36,527 nucleotides of DNA from Albidovulum sediminicola (GTDB lineage Bacteria; Pseudomonadota; Alphaproteobacteria; Rhodobacterales; Rhodobacteraceae): assembly GCF_025751575.1 (NCBI RefSeq), contig NZ_JAOWLA010000023.1, forward strand, positions 1-36,527, written 5' to 3'. A program made the position numbers and the translations under genes. Below are positions 7,146-15,578 of this stretch, piece by piece. The stretch's first letter is position 1; each line of letters starts with the position of its first letter. The notes under the pieces were generated by a model. That model saw only the letters and a list, made by a program, of their open reading frames with translations. It had not been told where the DNA came from and did no database searches.

Positions 7146-7832
7146 ATGCCCACCCCCATGACACTCGTCAGCCACGCGCTTTGCCCTTACGTCCAGCGCA
7201 TCGCCATTGCGCTGGACGAGAAAGGCCTGACCTACGAACGTCGCACCGTGGATCTTTCAAACAAGCCCGCGTGGTTTCTGGAGCTTTCGCCGCTTGGCCG
7301 CACGCCGGTCCTCCAGGTGGGCGAGACCGCGCTTTTCGAGTCCTCGGCGATCCTGGAATTTCTTGAGGATACCCAACCCCATCCCTTGCACCCCAGCGAC
7401 CCAATCGAACGGGCGCTTCACCGCGCCTGGATCGACTTCGGCGCGGAATGCCTGCGCGACATCGCGGCCTTCTACTCGGCCACCGATCACGCCGCGCTCG
7501 ACATGAAGGCCGCCGCGCTGCACGCACGTTTCCGACTACTGGAGATGCATCTGGGGGCCGGCCGCTGGTTTGGCGGCGATCGGTTCAGCCTTGTCGATGC
7601 GGTTTATGCGCCGGTGTTTCGCTATTTCGACAGCTTCGACCGGATCGGAAATTTCGGCGTACTTGACGGCCTGGAACGGGTTCGCGCCTGGCGCGCCAAC
7701 CTTGCCGACCGTCCCTCTGTCCGCCGAGCCGTCGGACCGGAGTATGACAGCGCGCTGGCGGATTTCCTCACGCGGCGCGGCGGCTTGCTTTCGCGGCTGG
7801 CGGAGCAGGCCAGGTTCGCCCAGGCATCGTAG
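7146..7832 (+). CDS. Glutathione S-transferase family protein
   Basis: The 228-residue protein has a thioredoxin-fold N-terminal domain with SHALCPYVQR (Cys13 as catalytic candidate, as in omega/beta-like GSTs). The glutathione-site motif LGRTPVL and LFESSAILEFLED follow. The all-helical C-terminal domain runs from about residue 85 (FGGDRFSLVDAVYAPVFRYF). ATG 7146 is chosen over 7140 because GGAG at 7136-7139 is spaced 6 bases from it. It is cytoplasmic and probably conjugates or deglutathionylates electrophilic substrates. Expression seems to depend on read-through of the terminator immediately upstream, or on a promoter inside the YHS gene. Confidence 0.9.
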   Translation: MPTPMTLVSHALCPYVQRIAIALDEKGLTYERRTVDLSNKPAWFLELSPLGRTPVLQVGETALFESSAILEFLEDTQPHPLHPSDPIERALHRAWIDFGAECLRDIAAFYSATDHAALDMKAAALHARFRLLEMHLGAGRWFGGDRFSLVDAVYAPVFRYFDSFDRIGNFGVLDGLERVRAWRANLADRPSVRRAVGPEYDSALADFLTRRGGLLSRLAEQARFAQAS

Positions 7833-7852
7833 CAACGAAATTTGAACTGCAC

Positions 7853-8449
7853 ATGGGACACAAGGCAATTGAACCGCACGCGAGTCATCGGCACCGGCGA
7901 CGTCCGCATGCCGTCACCTTCGCCAGGCTGACCGAGGTTTCCCCGGATCTGCTCGCCGCCCACATGTCCGATCCGCGCATGGCAGCGCACATGCCGCTCC
8001 TGACCGAGCCTTGGGACCGGGGCGTCGCGGAGCGATTCGTCGCCGCCAAGGAAGCTTGCTGGCAGCGCGACGGGCTTGGGCACTGGGCGTTCCTTGCGGA
8101 CGGCCTCTACGTTGGCTGGGGCGGTTTTCAGAAAGAGGGTGAGGAGTGGGATTTCGGTCTTGTCCTGCGCCCTGCAGCTTTCGGCCTCGGGGCGCTGATC
8201 ACGCGCCAGGCCCTTGAGTTTGCCCGCGCGGACCCGCGCATTCCCTTCGTGACTTTCCTGTTGCCGCCCTCGCGTCGAAACCTTGGCGCACTCACGCGCC
8301 TCGGCGCCCGGTTTGAGGGAGAGGTTGTCGAGGCCGGTGCGGCCTTTCGGAAGTATCGCCTCGAAACGCCATGCACCCGGATTTCGTATCCAAAGGGTGC
8401 TGGCGATGCGCCGAGCAGTCGCCGGAGTGGCACCGCAGCGATCCCTTAG
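7853..8449 (+). CDS. GNAT-family N-acetyltransferase
   Basis: Roughly 198 residues with the layout of RimJ/RimL-like acetyltransferases: ARLTEVSPDLLAAHMSDPR at the start of the fold, GHWAFLADGLYVGWGGFQKE as the beta strands, and FGLGALITRQALEFA at the acetyl-CoA site. The expected Q/R-x-x-G-x-G/A loop appears as AFGLGALI. The acceptor is unknown. The first 20 residues are basic and poorly conserved-looking, and no good ribosome binding site precedes ATG 7853, so the true start may be nearer the domain. It is 20 bp after the GST gene and may be co-transcribed. A hairpin at 8483-8508 follows. Confidence 0.75.
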   Translation: MGHKAIEPHASHRHRRRPHAVTFARLTEVSPDLLAAHMSDPRMAAHMPLLTEPWDRGVAERFVAAKEACWQRDGLGHWAFLADGLYVGWGGFQKEGEEWDFGLVLRPAAFGLGALITRQALEFARADPRIPFVTFLLPPSRRNLGALTRLGARFEGEVVEAGAAFRKYRLETPCTRISYPKGAGDAPSSRRSGTAAIP

Positions 8450-8482
8450 GTCGATGTTCCGCAGCCCCGACGACAGCGCGAT

Positions 8483-8508
8483 AGTGCTGGGGGTTTAAGC
8501 CCAGCACT
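8483..8508. terminator. 9-bp hairpin between convergent genes
   Basis: AGTGCTGGG (8483-8491) and CCCAGCACT (8500-8508) form a perfect stem with an 8-base loop. It lies between the converging acetyltransferase and dehydrogenase genes, consistent with a bidirectional terminator, though no T tract is present. Confidence 0.6.
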
Positions 8509-8630
8509 GCGTGGTTGCGAAGGCCGGCGCTCGTGGCGATGGGCTGCTTTCTGGACCGGGGCCGATCGAAGAGATCTCCGCGTTCACGGGAATACCCAAG
8601 GGCGGGAGCCGCTGGCAGAACCGGTCTCTC

Positions 8631-11042
8631 TCACGCCTTCTGACGTGCGTTGGCGGCATCCCACGCGGGTTCTTCCAGCACCGTGAAGCGGTGGCGTTCG
8701 CCAAGGACGACCACTTCGAGGTCGCCGGAGACCTCGGGGTTCACATAGGCGAAGGCGAGGCTCTTTCCGGTCGCGTGGCCATAGCCGCCAGAGGTGCAGA
8801 CCCCAACGACCCGGTTGCCCTGCATGACCGCCTCCCCGCCGTAGATATCGCAGTCGGTGGCCGCGACCGCTCCGTAGACCAGCCTTGTCGCGACGCCCTT
8901 ATGGCGCACCGCCTCTGTTGCCTCGCGCCCGCGGAAGTCGCCCTTTTCGGGCGCGTAGAAGCGGGCGCAGTCAGCCTCGATCAGAGTGATCTCATTGGTC
9001 AGTTCCGCACCGTAACCGCGATAGGCTTTCTCCATCCGCAGGCTATTGACCGCGAGCGCACCGAAATCGGCGATGCCATGCGCCACGCCAGAGGTCCAGA
9101 TCGCATCGTAAAGCCGCGCCAACGCCCCCATCGGTGCGTGGAGTTCCCAGCCCAGTTCGCCCACGTAGGTCACGCGCAGCGCGCGGACCGGCACGCCCGC
9201 GATGGTTATCTCCTGCCCGGATAGCCAGCGGAACGCCGCGTTGGACAAATCCGCGTCGGTCAGCGGCGCGAGCACCTCCCGCGCTTTCGGGCCAGCCACG
9301 ACAATCATCCCAAGGTCGTCGGTCACATTTGCGATGGTCACGTCATCCCCCGCCGCGAAGCGCAGATGGTCAATCGCCTGACGCTCGCTCCCCGCGCCCG
9401 AAAGCACGTAGAACCGATCGGGTCCCAGCCGCGTGATCGTCCATTCGCCCTCGACCCGGCCGCCGTCAGACAACACATGGGTCAAGGCGATACCGCCCGG
9501 CCGCTTCGGCAGTCGGTTGGCCGTCAGACGGTCGAGAAGCGCCTCGGCGCCCGGGCCGGTCACATCGAACTTCGCAAAGCTTGACAGGTCCATGATGCCG
9601 ACGCGCTCTCGCACCGCCCGGCATTCGGTCGCCACCAGATCGAAGACGTTGTTGCGCCGGAACTGGAGTTTTTCGACGAAGCCCGCAGGGGCGAAATACT
9701 TCGGCCGCTCCCATCCGTGGACCTCGGTGTAGGCGGCGCCCTTGGCCTTCAGCCGCTCATAAAGCGGCGTCACGCGGCTGGGGCGGCCGGCCTGGATCTC
9801 GCGTCCCGGCAACGGGGTCTCGAACATGTTGTGATAGTCGTCGAAGCTCTTGGCACGGGTGTAGGCGGCGTCGGCATAGCGGCCGAAGCGGCGTGGATCG
9901 ACGCTGGCCATGTTGATCTCGGCGTTGCCGTGAACCATCCACTGAGCGAGGTACTTTCCGCACCCTGCGCCCTGGGCGATGCCAATCGAGGAGCCGCAGC
10001 ATTGCCAGACGTTCGGAACCCCATGGGCCGGTCCGACAAGCGGATTGCCGTCGGGCGTGTGCGGGATTGCGCCGTTGATGACACGCTTGATGCCCGCTTC
10101 CGCGAAGATCGGCATCCGTTCCAGCGCCCTTTCGAGCCAGGGCGCAATGCGATCGATATCGCCTTCGAAAAGTTCGTTCTCGCTTTGCCACTCGGGCCAG
10201 CCGCCCCGCGCGGCCCAGGCCTCTTTCGCCCCGGTGTGCTCATAGATACCCACCAGGCCCGCCTTCTGCTCCTGCCGATAGTAGCCGGCCGTCACCGGAT
10301 CGCGCATGACCGGCAGTTCGGTGTCGATGCCCTTGAACGCCGCAAGCGGCTCGGTCACGAGATACTGGTGCTCCATGTTGCTGATGGGCGTGTCGACGCC
10401 GAGCCAGGATCCCACTTCGCGCGCGTAGCAGCCGCCAGCGTTGACGACGTGTTCGCAGATGACCTTGCCTTGCTCGGTCACCACCTCGAATTCGCCCGAG
10501 GGCAGGCGGTTGATGCCGGTTACCCGATTGCGCCGAATGATCGTCGCGCCCAGTTGCCGCGCGCCTGCCGCCATGGCGTTGCAGGCGCTGGCCGGATCGA
10601 CATGCCCGTCCATCGTCGTATGCGCCCCGGCGAGGATACCGTCAGTGACAAGCCATGGGTTCAGTTCCTTGATCCGGTCCGGACCGATGATCTCCATCTC
10701 GAAGCCGATATTGGCGGCGAACCCGGCGACATGGCGGAACCAGTCGACCTCTTCGGGGGTGGTGGCGAGCCGGATGCCGCCGCAGCCGTGCCAGCCGGTC
10801 GGGTGGCCGGTCAGTTTCTCCAGCCGCGGATAGAGCGTGTTGGAATAGTGGTGGATCTTGGCCATGTTGTAGTTGCCGATGAAGGACGGGCACTGCCCGG
10901 CCGCATGCCAGGTCGAACCGCTGGTCAGTTCGCCCTTCTCGATCAGCAGCACATCCTTCCAGCCCTCCTCGGCCAGATGATAGGCAAGGCCCACCCCCAT
11001 CATGCCGCCACCAACGATCACGACCCTTGCATGTGACTGCAT
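8631..11042 (-). CDS. Dimethylglycine/sarcosine-dehydrogenase-like FAD-GcvT protein
   Basis: The 803-residue enzyme has an N-terminal DAO-type FAD domain (VVIVGGGMMGVGLAYHLAE near the start, then LTSGSTWHAAGQ). The His in STWHAAG (residue 46) is the usual covalent FAD site of dimethylglycine dehydrogenase. It is followed by an FAO-M linker and a C-terminal aminomethyltransferase (GcvT) half (from about residue 430; GELGWELHAP, NSLRMEKAYRGYGAELTNE). The family oxidatively demethylates N-methylated glycines and passes the one-carbon unit to tetrahydrofolate. It has no signal peptide. ATG 11042 is preferred over TTG 11048, with GGAAAGG upstream. It begins 24 bp after the MttB-family gene, so one operon is likely, acting after removal of a first methyl group from a quaternary amine. 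Confidence 0.9.
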   Translation of the reverse strand: MQSHARVVIVGGGMMGVGLAYHLAEEGWKDVLLIEKGELTSGSTWHAAGQCPSFIGNYNMAKIHHYSNTLYPRLEKLTGHPTGWHGCGGIRLATTPEEVDWFRHVAGFAANIGFEMEIIGPDRIKELNPWLVTDGILAGAHTTMDGHVDPASACNAMAAGARQLGATIIRRNRVTGINRLPSGEFEVVTEQGKVICEHVVNAGGCYAREVGSWLGVDTPISNMEHQYLVTEPLAAFKGIDTELPVMRDPVTAGYYRQEQKAGLVGIYEHTGAKEAWAARGGWPEWQSENELFEGDIDRIAPWLERALERMPIFAEAGIKRVINGAIPHTPDGNPLVGPAHGVPNVWQCCGSSIGIAQGAGCGKYLAQWMVHGNAEINMASVDPRRFGRYADAAYTRAKSFDDYHNMFETPLPGREIQAGRPSRVTPLYERLKAKGAAYTEVHGWERPKYFAPAGFVEKLQFRRNNVFDLVATECRAVRERVGIMDLSSFAKFDVTGPGAEALLDRLTANRLPKRPGGIALTHVLSDGGRVEGEWTITRLGPDRFYVLSGAGSERQAIDHLRFAAGDDVTIANVTDDLGMIVVAGPKAREVLAPLTDADLSNAAFRWLSGQEITIAGVPVRALRVTYVGELGWELHAPMGALARLYDAIWTSGVAHGIADFGALAVNSLRMEKAYRGYGAELTNEITLIEADCARFYAPEKGDFRGREATEAVRHKGVATRLVYGAVAATDCDIYGGEAVMQGNRVVGVCTSGGYGHATGKSLAFAYVNPEVSGDLEVVVLGERHRFTVLEEPAWDAANARQKA

Positions 11043-11066
11043 GACCAAGCCCTTTCCTTGTCTCGG

Positions 11067-12620
11067 TTACCAGACGCCGTTGCCGGCGCGCATCCGGGCC
11101 GTCGGCAGAACGATATTGTAGGTTTCGCGCAGACGCGCATCGACGCTTTCTGCGATGTGTCCGGGGTAGTGTTCGCTCAGGATCCGGCGCACCCGGTCGC
11201 GCGCCACGGCGCGGGCATCGCGGGCGCCGGCCTCCTGCCACTCGCTGATGCTGCGGCGATCGGCGATCTCGGGGTAGACATAATCGGTCTTCATCCGGGC
11301 GAAGGTCTGCGGGTGACCGAGGTAGTGGCCAGCACCCATGACCACATCGCGGACCACGTCGAAGTTCAGCGTATCCTCGCTGACCTCGACCCCCTTCACG
11401 GTGCGCAGGATCGCGCCCAGAAGGTCGTTGTCGAGCACATAGCTTTCCAGGGTGGTTCCCATCAGGCTGCCCTGCATCCCGGCGCATTCGTGGATCATCG
11501 TGGCCCCGGCATGGGCGGCCAGCGAGATCGTGTAGCCCTTCTCACCCCCTGCCTGCACGTCGGGAAGCTTGCTGTCGGTCATGCCCGCGGGGACCGAGTT
11601 CGGCAGGTCGTAGAACCCCGCCATCTGCGCGCAGGCCGCCGACAGAAGCGCCTGTTCGCCCGAACCGCCGGACATCGCGCCGGTGCGCAGGTCGGAGACG
11701 AAGGGCCAGGCCGCGAAGATGCCCCGGCAATGCGGGTCGACAAGGTTGCACAGGATCAGCCCGGCCAGCACCTCGGCGCAGGCCTGCGCCACCGCGCCTG
11801 CGAGGGCCGCCGGGGCGGTCGCCCCCGCCTGCCCGGCGGAAACCAGAAGGATCGGCATTCCCGCAAGAACCGCCGCCTCCAGCGCATCGCAGCTTTCGGT
11901 GGCAAATCGCATCGGCGGAACGACATGGCAGCAGACGGCGGTGCAGAACGGCCGCTCGCGAAACTTGCCCTCGCCACCCGCCACCATGTCGAGCATCGGC
12001 TGCACGGCGCGCACGCTGTTGCCGTCGGTGTAGCTGACGGCGATCGATTTCGTGGTGCCAGAGAGGCAGGCATAGGTGGTGTTGATGTCGAGGTCTAGAA
12101 TCGTGTCGGTGTCGCGCGCCACGACTGAGCGGTGATACCAGTGGATGTTGTCCAGCCGGTCCACCAGCCGGGCGATGTCATAGAGGTCGGCGACCGTGCT
12201 TTCACGGTACCGGCCGCTGTCGAAGTCCATGATGGTCGGGGCCGCTCCGCCGGTTCCCGTATGGACGCGCCTGCCCCCGATCTCCAGATCGTGGACCGGG
12301 TCGAGCCCATGCAGGGTGAACTTGCGCCGGGTGCGGGCGATCACGTCCTCGACCAGCGCGCGTGGGAAGCGAAGGCGGCCGGTCTCGTCAACCCGGCAGC
12401 CGGCCTCCACCGCGCGGCGTTCGAGGCTGGGCGTGACCTGCGAGAGGCCAAGGTCCTCAAGCAGACGCAGGACCAGGTCGTGGATGCGCTCCATCTCGGC
12501 CTGGGTCAGCGGCATGTAGCGACCGCCGACCATGCCCGGGGTGATCGGCGCGACGCCAAAAGCTGGGGGCACGGCCCCACGCGCGAGGCGCCGCGTTCGG
12601 CGAAGAGAGAGATCGGACAT
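11067..12620 (-). CDS. MttB-family (non-pyrrolysine) methylamine/betaine methyltransferase
   Basis: The 517-residue protein matches the trimethylamine-methyltransferase MttB superfamily over its length (MTQAEMERIHD-like start, VHTGTGGAAPTIMDFDSGRYR, GGSGEQALLSAACAQMAGFYDLPNS, AGMTDSKLPDVQAGGEKGY). The frame is continuous with no internal amber codon, so it belongs to the non-pyrrolysine branch, whose characterised members demethylate glycine betaine, proline betaine or carnitine-type compounds with a corrinoid protein. No corrinoid protein or reactivase gene is in the window. Start ATG 12620 is used; a TTG at 12632 is the alternative. Being directly before a dimethylglycine-dehydrogenase-like gene, it probably feeds a betaine-to-glycine route. 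Confidence 0.88.
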   Translation of the reverse strand: MSDLSLRRTRRLARGAVPPAFGVAPITPGMVGGRYMPLTQAEMERIHDLVLRLLEDLGLSQVTPSLERRAVEAGCRVDETGRLRFPRALVEDVIARTRRKFTLHGLDPVHDLEIGGRRVHTGTGGAAPTIMDFDSGRYRESTVADLYDIARLVDRLDNIHWYHRSVVARDTDTILDLDINTTYACLSGTTKSIAVSYTDGNSVRAVQPMLDMVAGGEGKFRERPFCTAVCCHVVPPMRFATESCDALEAAVLAGMPILLVSAGQAGATAPAALAGAVAQACAEVLAGLILCNLVDPHCRGIFAAWPFVSDLRTGAMSGGSGEQALLSAACAQMAGFYDLPNSVPAGMTDSKLPDVQAGGEKGYTISLAAHAGATMIHECAGMQGSLMGTTLESYVLDNDLLGAILRTVKGVEVSEDTLNFDVVRDVVMGAGHYLGHPQTFARMKTDYVYPEIADRRSISEWQEAGARDARAVARDRVRRILSEHYPGHIAESVDARLRETYNIVLPTARMRAGNGVW

Positions 12621-12691
12621 GGCGGCCCCCAAAGGACTGTCGACGGCCGAGTTGACTGCGCTTCGGGCGAAGCTTCAAACGATCATTTCGA

Positions 12692-12724
12692 ATGCGACGC
12701 ATGCGCCTGGATCATGCGTGATCC
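12692..12724. promoter_or_regulatory. Two palindromes upstream of the methyltransferase gene
   Basis: ATGCGACGCAT (12692-12702) is a perfect 5-1-5 palindrome. GGATCATGCGTGATCC (12709-12724) is a perfect 6-4-6 dyad that covers the stop codon of the LysR gene. They lie 70-105 bp before the MttB-family start, a plausible place for LysR binding or for a small terminator. Confidence 0.4.
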
Positions 12725-13632
12725 GGGCACCCAGCGACTTCATCCCTGATCCACGCGAGAAAACTAGCAATCACGGGAAGGTCCGCGTTCGCCTCCAATG
12801 CGCCCGCGTAATAGCCATCTTTGGTCTCGAGCGTCCTGTCGACCGGGCAGACCAGCCGCCCGTCGGCCAGCATTTCGTCGGTGATGTAGCTCCAGCCGAG
12901 GGCGATCCCGCGGCCAGCCAGGGCCGCCTGGAGGATCATCGGATAGCTGTTCAATCGCACACCGCGCCGCACTGGCTGCCCCGAGACACCCTGCGCCAGA
13001 AGCCACACGCGCCAGTCCACGCCGCCCCAGATGTTCCCGCCGCCATCCAGATGCAGAAGCGTCTGGTCGAGCATGTCGGAAGCTGTGCCAAGCTCCGGAT
13101 GCGTGCGCTGATAGGCGGGGCTGCAGACCGGGTAGACCCGCTCGCCGAACAGAAGGTGCGTCCGCACCCCTTCCCATCGCCCCTCCCCGTAGAAGATCGC
13201 CACGTCCACGCCTTCCTGACGCAGGTCTACGCGCTGATCGGTCGCAAGGACCCTGAGGTCGATCTCCGGATGCCGGGCGGCGAACCGTTCCAGTCGCGGC
13301 ATCAGCCAGAAGTAGGAAAAAGCCACCGATGCGGCGACGGTGATCTGCGGGTTTTCCGCCGCCGCCGTCAGACCGGAGACGCAGGTCTCGATCTCCTGCA
13401 ATCCCCGCGTCACCGCTTCGTAGAGCCGCTGCCCCTCCGCCGTGGGTTCGATCGCCCTGTGCAGGCGCCGGAACAGGGGCAGGCCCAGCTCATCCTCAAG
13501 CGCCTTGATCTGCCGGCTGACGGCGCTTTGCGTCAGGCATAGCTCATTCGCTGCGAGCGTGAAGCTGCGCTGCCGGGCAACGACCTGGAAAGTATTGAGC
13601 AACGACAGAGGCGGCATTCGGTGTTTTCTCAA
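12712..13632 (-). CDS. LysR-family regulator, GcvA-like
   Basis: The protein of about 306 residues starts with the GcvA-type N-terminus (RMPPLSLLNTFQVVARQRSFTLAANEL). The winged helix-turn-helix is LTQSAVSRQIKALEDELGLPLFRR, and the periplasmic-binding-like effector domain runs from about residue 95 (ITVAASVAFSYFWLMPRL, HPEIDLRVLATDQRVDL). I place the start at TTG 13632 because GGGAGGA precedes it by a few bases and the family usually has a few basic residues before the first Pro. ATG 13617 is the alternative. It lies upstream of, and in the same direction as, the MttB/dehydrogenase pair and is probably their activator. Confidence 0.88.
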   Translation of the reverse strand: MRKHRMPPLSLLNTFQVVARQRSFTLAANELCLTQSAVSRQIKALEDELGLPLFRRLHRAIEPTAEGQRLYEAVTRGLQEIETCVSGLTAAAENPQITVAASVAFSYFWLMPRLERFAARHPEIDLRVLATDQRVDLRQEGVDVAIFYGEGRWEGVRTHLLFGERVYPVCSPAYQRTHPELGTASDMLDQTLLHLDGGGNIWGGVDWRVWLLAQGVSGQPVRRGVRLNSYPMILQAALAGRGIALGWSYITDEMLADGRLVCPVDRTLETKDGYYAGALEANADLPVIASFLAWIRDEVAGCPDHA

Positions 13633-13771
13633 TCCGTCCTCCCTGCGCCCAATCCGCGGCGCCGTGACCGGGCCGAATCCCGTCGGCACATCAAAACGCT
13701 TCGCTCCGGTCGAGAGAAGATACCGAGACGACGCCTTCGCCAAGCCTTCTGGATCTTTCCGGGATAGATTA

Positions 13772-13787
13772 GACATCGGAAGATGTC
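13772..13787. promoter_or_regulatory. GACATC-N4-GATGTC dyad before the cation transporter
   Basis: A perfect 6-4-6 inverted repeat lies 22 bp before the cation-transporter ATG, in the region divergent from the LysR gene. The sequence TAGATT just before it could be a -10 box, which would put the dyad over the transcription start as a repressor site. This is inference. Confidence 0.4.
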
Positions 13788-13808
13788 AGGATCACGGAGG
13801 CGTCCCCG

Positions 13809-14639
13809 ATGACAGAAGCGATACGATACCGCGTTAGGGGCATGGACTGCGCTTCCTGCGCCGCGAGGATCGAACGTGCCGTTCTGTCCGCAGGTGTCGC
13901 TGATGCGATGGTTTCGACCGCGTCCCAGATCCTTTCGCTCCCGGTGCCGGCGAATGACCCACGCATCGCGGCGGTCGAGAAGGCCGTGAACGAGGCCGGG
14001 CACCATCTGGACCGCCTCGACGTGGTGGCCGGCGACGACCGGATCCCTAGCCCAGCTTCGCACACGACGCCCGCCTATCGCCGGGCGCTGTGGATCGTGA
14101 TCCTCCTGAACCTGGGCTATGGCCTCATCGAGATGATCGGCGGGTTCATCGTCGGATCACAGGCCTTGAAGGCAGATGCGCTCGATTTCATCGGGGACGG
14201 GCTCATCACGTTCCTCGGCGTGCTCGCCATCGGGTGGAGCTTGCTGTGGCGGGCCCGGTCCGCGTTGGTGCAAGGGCTTTTTCTGGCGGCGCTCGGCCTG
14301 GGCGTGACGGCCAACACGCTATGGCGGGTCTTCTCTCAGCAACCGATCGAGGCGGGCTTGATGGGGGCGCTCGCCTTCGTGGCGCTGGCCATCAACATCT
14401 CCGCCGCCCTGGTGCTTGTCCCGCACCGCGCCGGAGACTCGAACGTGAAAGCGGTCTGGCTCTTTTCCCGCAACGATGCGATCGGCAATGCCGCGGTTGT
14501 GGGGGCGGCGGGACTGGTCGCATGGACCGGCTCCGCATGGCCGGACCTGCTTGTCGCCTTTGCCATCGCCGGGCTTTTTCTTCATTCCGCCTGGATCATC
14601 ATTCGGGATGCGCGCGGGGACATCGCGACCGCGCGCTAG
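13809..14639 (+). CDS. HMA-CDF fusion cation transporter
   Basis: The 276-residue protein joins an N-terminal heavy-metal-associated domain (RYRVRGMDCASCAARIERAV, with the CxxC metal site) to a six-helix cation-diffusion-facilitator membrane domain (about 95-270). The C-terminal cytoplasmic CDF domain is absent. In TM2 the usual H-x-x-x-D site reads D-x-x-x-D (ADALDFIGD), and in TM5 the expected His is replaced (FSRNDAIGNA). The metal specificity therefore probably differs from zinc transporters such as ZitB. GGAGG precedes ATG 13809 by about 9 bases. It resides in the inner membrane, presumably exporting a transition metal; the copper genes at 18-20 kb are not adjacent. Confidence 0.85.
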   Translation: MTEAIRYRVRGMDCASCAARIERAVLSAGVADAMVSTASQILSLPVPANDPRIAAVEKAVNEAGHHLDRLDVVAGDDRIPSPASHTTPAYRRALWIVILLNLGYGLIEMIGGFIVGSQALKADALDFIGDGLITFLGVLAIGWSLLWRARSALVQGLFLAALGLGVTANTLWRVFSQQPIEAGLMGALAFVALAINISAALVLVPHRAGDSNVKAVWLFSRNDAIGNAAVVGAAGLVAWTGSAWPDLLVAFAIAGLFLHSAWIIIRDARGDIATAR

Positions 14640-14711
14640 GTTTGATCGAGACGCCCGGCCAGCACGTCGAACGCTTGCCCCCACAATGGCAGAGCTGGTC
14701 TTCCCATGCCG

Positions 14712-15557
14712 TCATCGGTTCGCACGCTGACCGGCCCAGACCGAGCCCAGGACGACCACGGCCCCCAGAAACTGAAGCGGCGTCAGGGACTGGTCGAGCC
14801 AGGCCCAACCGAGGATTACGGCCGTCACCGGGCTCATCATCCCGAGCATGGAGACGGCGCCAGGTTCGAGACGCGCGACGCCTCGGAACCAAAGCACATA
14901 TGTCGCGGCTGCTCCGATCAGGCCGAGCCACAACAGGCCCACGAGATTTGTGGACGAGAGCGGGGGCAGCGGCGGCTCCGAAACAAGCGCGAACGGCACG
15001 AGGATCAATCCGCCGGCGGTCAACTGCCAAGCGGTGAAGCTGAGCGCCGAAACGGGGGGCTGCCACTTCCGGCTCAGCACGGTTCCGGCCGCCATTGACG
15101 CGGCGCCACCCAGACCTGCCAAGACGCCGACGGGGTCGAGCCGCGCCTGCGGGCTGATGAGCAGGACTGCGACGCCGAAAGTGCCGGCCGCCGCCGCGAC
15201 GACCGCGCCCGTCCGGACGGGCGTACCAAGCCAGCCGCGCGCCATGATGATGACGATCATCGCCTGAAGGGATCCAAGCGTCGCCGCAACCCCACCCGGC
15301 AATCGGTAGGCCGCGACGAAGAGCAGCACCCAGAAGAGCGCGAAATTGAAGCTGCCCAGCAGAAAGGCGCGACCAAGCCAGGCACGCGGCGGCAGGCAGC
15401 GTGTGACGGCGAGCAGCAAAAGCCCAGCCGGCAAGGCGCGCAGAACCGCGAGCGTGACGGGATAGCCGGCCGGCAGCGCCTCGGTCGTGACGAGATAGGT
15501 GCTGCCCCAGACTGCCGGGGCGAGTGCGGTCAACAGGACATCGACGGTACGTGACAT
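14712..15557 (-). CDS. EamA/DMT-family transporter
   Basis: A very hydrophobic protein of 281 residues with ten predicted membrane helices in two EamA repeats. The first has WGSTYLVTTEALPAG, VLRALPAGLLLL and GGVAATLGSLQAMIVIIMA; the second has WQLTAGGLILVPF, YVLWFRGVARLEPGAVSMLGMMSPVTAVILGW. It is an inner-membrane drug/metabolite exporter of unknown substrate. It is the last gene of a tight minus-strand run (WrbA, DsbA/FrnE-like, RDIGLD peptide, DMT), starting 21 bp after the small gene, with AGGAG just before its ATG. Confidence 0.9.
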   Translation of the reverse strand: MSRTVDVLLTALAPAVWGSTYLVTTEALPAGYPVTLAVLRALPAGLLLLAVTRCLPPRAWLGRAFLLGSFNFALFWVLLFVAAYRLPGGVAATLGSLQAMIVIIMARGWLGTPVRTGAVVAAAAGTFGVAVLLISPQARLDPVGVLAGLGGAASMAAGTVLSRKWQPPVSALSFTAWQLTAGGLILVPFALVSEPPLPPLSSTNLVGLLWLGLIGAAATYVLWFRGVARLEPGAVSMLGMMSPVTAVILGWAWLDQSLTPLQFLGAVVVLGSVWAGQRANR

Positions 15558-15578
15558 GGATGAACTCCTGACCCGGTC

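Noticed and set aside
9717-11036. A 439-codon plus-strand frame
   Set aside because: Antisense to the dimethylglycine-dehydrogenase-like gene.
11067-12620. Pyrrolysine-type trimethylamine methyltransferase
   Set aside because: The frame contains no internal TAG codon, so it belongs to the non-pyrrolysine branch.
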